11,771 bases of DNA, from NCBI GenBank assembly GCA_959020415.1, contig CAUERX010000038.1, positions 1-11,771 of the forward strand, written 5' to 3'. Below are positions 1 to 5,127 of the stretch, piece after piece. A program made the translations under genes and the position numbers. Positions within the stretch are counted from its first letter, which is position 1. Each line of letters begins with the position of its first letter. This DNA comes from an uncultured bacterium (GTDB lineage: Bacteria; Bacillota_I; Bacilli_A; RF39; UBA660). The notes under the pieces were generated by a model that saw nothing but the letters and a program-made list of their open reading frames with translations, did not search any database and was not told the origin of the DNA.

Positions 1-621
1 TCTGGAGGAAGTTGTAAAAATAGTGGCAAGGATGACTTCTATACTTGTAAGTATGATTTTAATAATTCTTAATGTTTTTGATGAAATAAGCCGAAAAGAA
101 ATTTTGAATAGTATTTTAGACTATATGATGCTAGCTTATTTAATAATAATCCAGTTGTTTTGTTATCATTCATGTCTTTGCTTGCAGAAAATGAGGATAT
201 TCTTACAACGTTTTACAATGGTGAATTTATTAATTTAAGATATGCAGCTTTTGAGTATGCACGTCCTTTTGCTAAATTTTTATATAGCCGGTTATCTGGT
301 TAAGATATTTCAAGTTATGATGGGCTTTTAAATTCATTATATGCTAAAGCAAGTATTCCTTGTGATTATACTTTTGACTTTTACCGTTTATATTTGTATT
401 CTTGTGGAGAAAGAGTAATTAATACTTTTGAAAATAGAATTCCAAATGGCAGTTTGGAAGTGGTAATTATTGCTAATAATGAAGTGGATTTTGATGGGGC
501 TTTGTGTGTTGCAGATTTTTTGCCTAATAATGAATGTAAATTAGATTTTTTAAGGCAATATGTTAAAGATAGCTCAGAAACTCCTGGTCCAATTTTAAAA
601 AAATCTTTAGAATTTTTCTAG
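1..621 (+). pseudogene. Decayed 3' part of an unrecognised protein gene (runs off the window start)
   Basis: I do not recognise this protein. From position 127 one frame reads as ordinary protein to a TAG at 619-621, interrupted by an in-frame TAA at 301-303. The flanking text (ending FLYSRLSG before the stop, DISSYDGLLNSLYAKAS after it) reads as one sequence. Upstream, coherent coding (NVFDEISRKEILNSILDY, about 73-126) lies in a different frame, so there is at least one frameshift near 120-127, and possibly another near 70. No complete open reading frame of reasonable size remains and no start can be assigned, because the gene enters from outside. Base and codon use match the neighbours, so it looks like a resident gene that has decayed rather than an import. 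The second half contains mixed hydrophobic and acidic segments and no membrane span or motif I can name. Sequencing error is an alternative explanation for the breaks. Confidence 0.6.
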
Positions 622-630
622 AGATTTTTT
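598..630 (+). terminator. Intrinsic terminator of the decayed upstream gene
   Basis: The arms AAAAAATCTTTAGA (598-611) and TCTAGAGATTTTTT (617-630) pair over 14 bp with one G-T wobble and a 5-base loop. The 3' arm ends in six T. The TAG stop of the upstream reading frame (619-621) lies inside the 3' arm. The A and T ends of the stem also make it a possible terminator in reverse. Confidence 0.8.
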
Positions 631-657
631 ATTGGTTGTAGGTAGTTATGATATAAT
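629..657 (+). promoter_or_regulatory. Probable extended -10 promoter of the DUF2779 gene
   Basis: A perfect -10 TATAAT (652-657) is preceded by TGA (649-651), giving the extended -10 form TGnTATAAT. The -35 at 17-bp spacing (TTATTG, 629-634) is poor, which an extended -10 can compensate. The predicted start of transcription near 664 falls at the ribosome binding site GGAG (664-667), so the leader would be only about 11 bases. Confidence 0.6.
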
Positions 658-674
658 TAGTATGGAGTGGTAGT

Positions 675-2540
675 ATGGCAATAACGAAGACAAACTTTAT
701 AAATTATAGTCGATGTCCAAGATATGTGGCATTAGATGATTTAAAGACCGAGAAATTACAAAGTATGGTGACTTTAGAGGAGTACAAAAAAGAAGAAGAG
801 GAAGAATATATTAGAGAAATTCTTGGTGATATGTACGATGGTGAGGAAGATTTAATCGAGGTTAAAAATGATCATTTGGAAGTTATGCTACCATATTATA
901 ATCAAGTTGAACTATTAACTGGTGCTTTGGCTCCTAAATATTTTTCTGGAACTTTTAAATATTCTAAAGCAACTTTAGAACAGGAAAGTTTTGATTGTTT
1001 AATTGATAATATTCGTTATTTGTGCTATGTCGATATTTATAATGAAAACGAAAAGGCGTTTAATATTATCGAAGCAAAGGCGACAACAACGAAAAAGTAT
1101 TTGGATTTAGGGGTTAAAGTTAAAGATCAAAATGGTTATGTTAAAACTAATTCTATTTTTGCTAAAGATAGTAGAGGTATATATCACTTGCTTGAAGATT
1201 TAAATGTTAATATTGAAGATTATATGCCTTTAAAGAAGTATGAAATACAAAGAGCTAAATTGTTTGATAAATTTAGTGCATCTGGGCATTATGTTTATGA
1301 TTTAGCTGTTCAAAGGTATATCATTGAAAATGATTTAAAGTCTAATGGTGAAGTACAAAAACTTGGTGATGTTAAATATTATTTAGCTGTTTTAAATGGC
1401 GAGTATATTTTTAATGGAAAATATGATTGCGGGGAACCAGTATATGAAACCGACGAAAATGGCAATGAGATAGTTTCATTTATTGATATGACTAGTGTTA
1501 CTAAGGACTATATAGATATGATTGATTTGGAGCGTAAGCGTGTTCAGGGATATATTGAAAATTTAAAAATCGATCCTTGTCCATTAGGAGAGTTTTGTGA
1601 AAGAAAGAAAACTACGAAGTGTAAATATACAAAAGTTTGTTTTAGTATTTTACCTGATAAGAATTCAATTATGGCTTATTTAGATGGTCATCATGGTTTT
1701 AAAGATAGTAGTGGCAAAAAGTATGATCGTTTTGATTTAATTAATGATGGCAAAGTAGGGATGCTTGATGTTCCAGTAGAACTTTTAAATAGAAGAAAAA
1801 ATGTTATTCAAAGGGAAGTTGTTGAATCACAAAAGCCTTATTTTGACAAAGAAAAAATAATTGATGGGTTTAAACAGATTGAGTATCCAATTTATCATTT
1901 AGATTTTGAAACGTTTCCATGTCCATTACCAAGGTACGCGGGTGAGCGTTGTTATACACAGTCGGTATTTCAGTTTTCTTTGCACATTGAAAAAGCGCCT
2001 GGAGTCTGTGATAAAGATAATGATCATTTTGAGTATTTGGCTAAAGACCATGGTGATCACCGTGAGGAATTAGTTAAAAAACTTTGCGAGTGGATTGGTG
2101 ATGTTGGGACAGTTTTAGTTTATAATGAATCTTTCGAGAAAACTAGACTTAAGGAATTAGCGTTTATTTTCCCTGAGTATAAGGATAAACTTATGCATAT
2201 TAGAAATATGATTTTTGATTTGATGAATTTGGTTAAGACTAAGTCATCGATGTATGAAGAACTTGGCTATGAAAAAGATAGGGCGTCGATGTTTAATTAT
2301 TATCATAGTGATATGAATGGTTCATTTTCGATAAAAAAGATATTGCCGCTGTTTTCAGATTTAACATATCAAGGAATGGAAATTGGAAATGGGGTTGAAG
2401 CTTTAGTTACTTATGCGAGGTTTTCAAAAATGGATGAGAAAGACTATAAGCATAAATATCAGAAATTAGTAGAGTATTGTAAGCAAGATACTTGGGCGAT
2501 GGTTTGTGTTTTAGATGGCTTAAGAAGTTGTGTTAAATAA
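675..2540 (+). CDS. DUF2779-family protein, predicted two-domain nuclease
   Basis: A 621-residue soluble protein, starting at ATG 675 with GGAG seven bases upstream. The C-terminal third looks like the DUF2779 family and carries what reads as a DEDD-type exonuclease fold. D410-F-E412 sits in a hydrophobic strand context (YHLDFETF), a YNESFE segment (483-488) lies where the middle acidic residue is expected, and Y601-x3-D605 (YCKQD) matches the DEDDy motif III. The N-terminal half resembles a RecB/Cas4-like PD-(D/E)XK nuclease, with D120 followed by E133-A-K135. C14 (in SRCPRY) and a downstream cluster C302, C308, C316, C322 could hold an iron-sulfur cluster. The two nuclease activities are my inference from motifs. 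The family's biological role is not known to me. It is probably monocistronic, between its own promoter and rpoZ. Similar pairings of a RecB-like nuclease with an RNase H-like fold occur in TM0106-type proteins. Confidence 0.8.
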   Translation: MAITKTNFINYSRCPRYVALDDLKTEKLQSMVTLEEYKKEEEEEYIREILGDMYDGEEDLIEVKNDHLEVMLPYYNQVELLTGALAPKYFSGTFKYSKATLEQESFDCLIDNIRYLCYVDIYNENEKAFNIIEAKATTTKKYLDLGVKVKDQNGYVKTNSIFAKDSRGIYHLLEDLNVNIEDYMPLKKYEIQRAKLFDKFSASGHYVYDLAVQRYIIENDLKSNGEVQKLGDVKYYLAVLNGEYIFNGKYDCGEPVYETDENGNEIVSFIDMTSVTKDYIDMIDLERKRVQGYIENLKIDPCPLGEFCERKKTTKCKYTKVCFSILPDKNSIMAYLDGHHGFKDSSGKKYDRFDLINDGKVGMLDVPVELLNRRKNVIQREVVESQKPYFDKEKIIDGFKQIEYPIYHLDFETFPCPLPRYAGERCYTQSVFQFSLHIEKAPGVCDKDNDHFEYLAKDHGDHREELVKKLCEWIGDVGTVLVYNESFEKTRLKELAFIFPEYKDKLMHIRNMIFDLMNLVKTKSSMYEELGYEKDRASMFNYYHSDMNGSFSIKKILPLFSDLTYQGMEIGNGVEALVTYARFSKMDEKDYKHKYQKLVEYCKQDTWAMVCVLDGLRSCVK

Positions 2541-2561
2541 TGTAAAATTTTGACATATTAG

Positions 2562-2590
2562 TTGTATTTAAAGACCAATTGTTATATTAT
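2562..2590 (+). promoter_or_regulatory. Possible rpoZ promoter
   Basis: TTGTAT (2562-2567) and TATTAT (2585-2590) are separated by 17 bp, which would start transcription near 2597 at the ribosome binding site. A consensus TTGACA at 2550-2555 has no partner at useful spacing. The AT-rich setting makes chance matches likely. Confidence 0.4.
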
Positions 2591-2613
2591 CAATAGTAGG
2601 AGAGTGATACATA

Positions 2614-2814
2614 ATGTTATATCCTTCAATTGATAAATTACTAGGACAGGTTGGTTCTAAATACTTGCTTGTTAATATTGTTGCAAAAAGATCTAAAGAA
2701 ATGGAAGAAACACGCCATTATCAGATGAAAGAAAATGAATATAAGTCAAATAAAGATTTAGGAAGATCTCTTGAAGAAATATCTAAAAATTTGATTCACA
2801 TTAAAGAACGATAG
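2614..2814 (+). CDS. rpoZ: RNA polymerase omega subunit
   Basis: A 66-residue protein that matches the short Bacillus type of omega closely in plan. It has the N-terminal MLYPSIDKLL, then SKYLLVNIVAKRSKEM (compare SKYTLVTVSARRAREM in B. subtilis), and a C-terminal helix with LEEISKNL corresponding to ALEEI. Omega binds the beta-prime subunit and helps RNA polymerase assembly and stability in the cytoplasm. The ribosome binding site AGGAGAGTGAT (2598-2608) fixes the ATG at 2614. The length is normal for the family in this phylum. In Bacillus relatives rpoZ usually sits beside gmk and coaBC. Here it stands alone between a nuclease gene and recX, with its own terminator overlapping its stop codon, so it is probably transcribed singly. 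Confidence 0.9.
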   Translation: MLYPSIDKLLGQVGSKYLLVNIVAKRSKEMEETRHYQMKENEYKSNKDLGRSLEEISKNLIHIKER

Positions 2815-2825
2815 TTCTTTTTTTT
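2803..2825 (+). terminator. rpoZ intrinsic terminator
   Basis: AAAGAAC (2803-2809), loop GATA, GTTCTTT (2814-2820), followed by five more T. The last sense codons of rpoZ form the 5' arm, and the TAG stop (2812-2814) lies across the loop and the first base of the 3' arm. Confidence 0.85.
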
Positions 2826-2826
2826 G

Positions 2827-2855
2827 TTGCGATTAAAACAAATGTTTGCTATAAT
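2827..2855 (+). promoter_or_regulatory. recX promoter
   Basis: TTGCGA (2827-2832), 17 bp, TATAAT (2850-2855), with TGC directly before the -10 giving an extended -10 element. Transcription should start near 2862, leaving only about 9 bases before the ATG at 2871. The weak ribosome site GGTGAT (2862-2867) would be at the very 5' end of the message. Confidence 0.75.
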
Positions 2856-2870
2856 ATATTTGGTGATAAG

Positions 2871-3635
2871 ATGAAGATTGAAAAAATAAAAAAAAGTGGT
2901 TCTAAATATAAGATTACTTTGGATAATGGAGAGGTTATAAGTACTTTTGATGATGTTATACTAGAAAATAATTTATTATTTGACAAAAATATTGATAGTA
3001 GTTTACTGAATAAAATAAATACGGATACAACTTATTATGAAATTTATAATAAAGTGCTTATGATGATTAGCCGAAGGTTGCGTAGTGAACACGAGATTAG
3101 AGAATATCTTGATAAGACAATGGTAGATATAAATGATAAAGAAAAAATAATTGACAATTTAAAAAGAATTGGACTTATTAATGATTATAATTTTGCCAAA
3201 GCATATACCAATGATAAAATCAATTTGTCTTTAGATGGTCCATTTAAAATAGCTAAAGAATTGGAATCACATAATATAGATTCATCTATAATTAATGAAA
3301 TGATTGATATACCTTCAGAGGTTATCGATGAAAGATTAGATAAAATTATTAGTAAAAAAGTTAAAGCTAATAAAAAGTATTCTGGTTTTGTTTTAAAACA
3401 AAAATTAATAGTATACCTGGTTAATTTAGGCTATGGTAGATCTGATATTAATAGACATTTATCTTTAATTACTTTGGATAATGGACTTATGTTTAAAGAA
3501 ATGGAAAAGTTTTATAAGAAATATGCTTTGAAATATAATGGTGATGAACTTTATTTAAAGTTTAGAAATAAACTTTATAGTAAAGGTTATAGTTTAGAAG
3601 AAATCAATGAATTTGTAAATAAAAAACAGTTCTAA
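2871..3635 (+). CDS. recX: Recombination regulator RecX
   Basis: A 254-residue protein close to the length of Bacillus and Staphylococcus RecX. The family core begins near residue 60 and consists of three-helix repeats. ALMMISRRLRS-type text is seen here as VLMMISRRLRSEHEIREYL (about 62-80), followed by ERLKRIGLI-like NLKRIGLINDYNFAKAY and a GPFKIAKELE segment near 123, matching the G-P-x-x-I-x-x-E-L pattern of the second repeat. The N-terminal 60 residues are a beta-rich extension, as is common in low-GC Gram-positive members. RecX binds RecA filaments in the cytoplasm and modulates their activity in recombination and the SOS response. recA is not in the window. The ATG follows GGTGATAAG closely. 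The gene appears monocistronic and converges on prsA. Confidence 0.85.
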   Translation: MKIEKIKKSGSKYKITLDNGEVISTFDDVILENNLLFDKNIDSSLLNKINTDTTYYEIYNKVLMMISRRLRSEHEIREYLDKTMVDINDKEKIIDNLKRIGLINDYNFAKAYTNDKINLSLDGPFKIAKELESHNIDSSIINEMIDIPSEVIDERLDKIISKKVKANKKYSGFVLKQKLIVYLVNLGYGRSDINRHLSLITLDNGLMFKEMEKFYKKYALKYNGDELYLKFRNKLYSKGYSLEEINEFVNKKQF

Positions 3636-3648
3636 TTTGAACTGTTTT
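3623..3648. terminator. Bidirectional terminator shared by recX and prsA
   Basis: A perfect 10-bp stem, AAAACAGTTC (3623-3632) and GAACTGTTTT (3639-3648), with the 6-base loop TAATTT. The A run at one side and T run at the other give a T tract in both directions. The recX TAA (3633-3635) and the prsA TAG (3634-3632 on the minus strand) overlap by two bases at the loop. Confidence 0.85.
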
Positions 3649-4627
3649 CATTTGTATTTTTTGCTAAAGCTTCTTTTGTTGCTTCGTTATATGATTTTTT
3701 AATATCATTATCGTTAATTTTCATGTTGTATTTTTTACGAAGTTCTACAAGAGCTTCTGTCTGAAGAGTATCATCGTTTTGTATTTTTTCGTTTACTAAT
3801 TTATCGATGATATCATCTTTAACTGCATTTAATTTTGGCTTTTCTTTTTGACTTATACGATAAATAATATGGTATCCATATTCAGATTTTACTGGTTCTT
3901 TAGTGTAAGATTTATCTTTTAATTTTGTAGTAGCATCCCAGAATTCATCAACAACTTCTCCATAGGTTACAGTTAATTTACCGCCTTTTGAAGCAGTTCC
4001 CTTGTCGTCTGAATTTTCTTTTGCTAATTTTTCGAAATCTTCACCTTTGTCTAATTTTTTAATTATTTTTTCGGCTTTTTCTTTGGCTTTCTTTTCAGCA
4101 GCTTCTTTTTCTTCATCCGACATATTATCGTTAACATCAGCTGAAATTAAAATATGTTTAGCTTCAATATCACCGAATACTTTGTCTTCATAGTATTTTT
4201 CAATTTCTGAATCAGTAAGTTTTCCTTTTACATAGTTTTCAGTAATTGTTTGCTTTTTGTAATCTAAAATTAAAGCTTCTTTGAAGGCGTCTTCATCTTT
4301 ATAACCAGCTTGAGTTAAAGCCTCATTAAAGTCTTTACCATAACTCTTATATGATGATTTATAAGATTCGATTTGTGATTCGGCATATGTTTTAGCGTCT
4401 TCATCTGTTTCAACTTCTTTATTTACGATATATTCGTCAATCATATTTACTAAAGTTGTTTCGCCACCTTGTGCTTTTAATTTTTCATATAAGTCTTCAG
4501 CGGTGTATTCTTTTCCATCGATTGAAGCAACAACCTCTTTTCCATCTTTTAAGGTTGGAGTTTTTCCGCATCCTACTAATCCAATAACTAGCACGCATAC
4601 TCCTAAAGTTAATAATGTTTTTTTCAC
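3632..4627 (-). CDS. prsA: PrsA-type peptidyl-prolyl isomerase lipoprotein (parvulin foldase)
   Basis: A 331-residue lipoprotein. The short basic start MKKTLL, hydrophobic core and lipobox LVGC put the lipidated Cys at residue 20, so the protein should be anchored on the outer face of the cell membrane and help exported proteins fold. An N-terminal SurA-like region (about 25-150) precedes the parvulin domain (about 155-261), recognised by AKHILIS near 156, FEKLAKENSDD, SKGGKL and YGYHIIYRIS. A charged helical tail follows to 331. Start choice: GTG at 4627 has AAAGGAAG seven bases upstream, while the in-frame ATG at 4645 has no ribosome site and would add six residues. The length is slightly above B. 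subtilis PrsA (292). It is divergent from the tiny membrane genes and convergent with recX. Whether it serves PBP maturation, as in Bacillus, is inference. Confidence 0.88.
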   Translation of the reverse strand: MKKTLLTLGVCVLVIGLVGCGKTPTLKDGKEVVASIDGKEYTAEDLYEKLKAQGGETTLVNMIDEYIVNKEVETDEDAKTYAESQIESYKSSYKSYGKDFNEALTQAGYKDEDAFKEALILDYKKQTITENYVKGKLTDSEIEKYYEDKVFGDIEAKHILISADVNDNMSDEEKEAAEKKAKEKAEKIIKKLDKGEDFEKLAKENSDDKGTASKGGKLTVTYGEVVDEFWDATTKLKDKSYTKEPVKSEYGYHIIYRISQKEKPKLNAVKDDIIDKLVNEKIQNDDTLQTEALVELRKKYNMKINDNDIKKSYNEATKEALAKNTNENSSN

Positions 4628-4672
4628 GTTTGCTCTTCCTTTCATGTGTATGGATATCTTTCATACATAATA

Positions 4673-4701
4673 ATAATAGCAAATTTCCTAATAAAAAACA
4701 A
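4673..4701 (-). promoter_or_regulatory. prsA promoter (minus strand)
   Basis: On the minus strand TTGTTT (4701-4696) and TATTAT (4678-4673) are separated by 17 bp, with TGC immediately before the -10 (extended -10). Transcription would start near 4666, leaving about 40 bases of leader before the GTG at 4627. A small inverted repeat TGTATG/CATACA (4647-4652, 4662-4667) lies in that leader and is probably too weak to matter. Confidence 0.6.
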
Positions 4702-4750
4702 TATTTTTTCATTATTTTTGATATTAGTACTCACACAAATCTATGTTTTC

Positions 4751-4759
4751 CATAAAATA
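4751..4759 (+). promoter_or_regulatory. Candidate sporulation-sigma -10 element upstream of the tiny membrane genes
   Basis: CATAAAATA fits the CATAnnnTA form of sigma-K promoters. An AC pair at 4733-4734 lies 16 bp upstream, near the expected -35 position. No convincing vegetative -35/-10 pair is seen between 4705 and 4774. The match is short and the region AT-rich, so this is tentative. It is supported mainly by the YjcZ-like nature of the gene that follows. Confidence 0.3.
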
Positions 4760-4790
4760 ATGTGAAAAGACAAAAAGGAGGATGATTTAT

Positions 4791-4874
4791 ATGTGTAACA
4801 CAGGAACAAGCGCAGCTGCAATCGTTTTAGTATTATTTATTCTTTTAATAATCATACTTGGGGCTTGGATTTAA
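4791..4874 (+). CDS. Tiny YjcZ-like transmembrane protein, 27 residues
   Basis: The reading frame MCNTGTSAAAIVLVLFILL continues to a Trp-Ile end at residue 27. A strong ribosome site AAAGGAGG (4774-4781) precedes the ATG with good spacing, which is the main reason to believe so short a gene. Residues 8-27 form one membrane span whose pattern (A-IVLVLFILLIII-GA) resembles the tiny YjcZ/TIGR01732 proteins of spore-forming Bacillota. Members of that family are made in the sporulating cell and some are spore assembly factors, for example SscA. The usual Gly/Tyr-rich N-terminus is shortened here to seven residues with one Cys. The second tiny gene begins 20 bases after its stop, so the two are probably one transcript. 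The function in this organism is unknown. The link to sporulation is inference from family resemblance. Confidence 0.75.
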   Translation: MCNTGTSAAAIVLVLFILLIIILGAWI

Positions 4875-4894
4875 GCCTCTAGAAGGGGGTAATT

Positions 4895-5047
4895 ATGGCT
4901 TGCAATAACGAAAAACCATGTGGAAACCAATGCGGAAATCCATGTGGAGACCAATGCGGTCAAAGAACTAATAGCTGTGGATATCTAATTATATTAGTAC
5001 TATATATCTTACTTGCTATTTTATTAGGTTCTTGTATCTATTATTAA
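4895..5047 (+). CDS. Small cysteine-rich YjcZ-like membrane protein with tandem repeat, 50 residues
   Basis: The ribosome site AGAAGGGGG (4881-4889) precedes ATG 4895. The N-terminal half (about 1-28) is hydrophilic and rich in Cys, Gly, Asn and Gln, with two copies of an eight-residue unit of form (K/N)-P-C-G-(N/D)-Q-C-G. Residues 30-46 form one membrane span (YLIILVLYILLAILLGS) ending in CIYY, which resembles the conserved span of tiny YjcZ-like proteins. There are seven Cys in 50 residues (3, 9, 13, 17, 21, 28, 47), the middle ones in CX3C spacing that could bind metal or form disulfides. It follows the 27-residue gene by 20 bases and precedes a strong terminator, so the two genes form a closed two-gene unit. 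Both share the short span pattern and probably arose by duplication. Function unknown. Confidence 0.75.
   Translation: MACNNEKPCGNQCGNPCGDQCGQRTNSCGYLIILVLYILLAILLGSCIYY
4913..4960 (+). repeat. 24-bp tandem direct repeat encoding the cysteine units
   Basis: Two adjacent 24-base copies (4913-4936 and 4937-4960) match at 21 of 24 positions. Each encodes eight residues of the pattern x-P-C-G-x-Q-C-G. The differences keep the Cys, Gly, Pro and Gln codons, so the unit appears to be maintained at protein level. Copy number could vary between strains by slippage. Confidence 0.8.
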
Positions 5048-5075
5048 AAAAGAGAAGTCCATGGACTTCTTTTTT
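5046..5075 (+). terminator. Terminator after the tiny membrane gene pair
   Basis: A 16-base perfect palindrome GAAGTCCATGGACTTC (5054-5069) flanked by an A run upstream and six T (5070-5075) downstream. The TAA stop of the preceding gene (5045-5047) is at its edge. As the full palindrome needs a loop, the effective stem is about 6-7 bp plus A-T flanking pairs. It could act in both directions. Confidence 0.75.
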
Positions 5076-5081
5076 GATGTA

Positions 5082-5109
5082 TTGTGGTATACTAAAATAA
5101 AAATATAAT
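5082..5109 (+). promoter_or_regulatory. Possible promoter of the broken dikinase-like gene
   Basis: TTGTGG (5082-5087) and TATAAT (5104-5109) are 16 bp apart, with predicted transcription start near 5116, twelve bases before the ATG at 5128. The ribosome site is weak (GATGATGG). Confidence 0.5.
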
Positions 5110-5127
5110 AGAAATTGATGATGATGG

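Noticed and set aside
4002..4193. Plus-strand open frame inside prsA
   Set aside because: Ser/Phe-rich antisense shadow of the Lys/Glu-rich prsA coding strand.
4628..4645. ATG start of prsA six codons upstream
   Set aside because: No ribosome site upstream; AAAGGAAG lies between it and the GTG at 4627, which gives a typical lipoprotein signal.
4913..4960. CRISPR-like repeat
   Set aside because: Two adjacent coding copies without spacers; it is a protein repeat.
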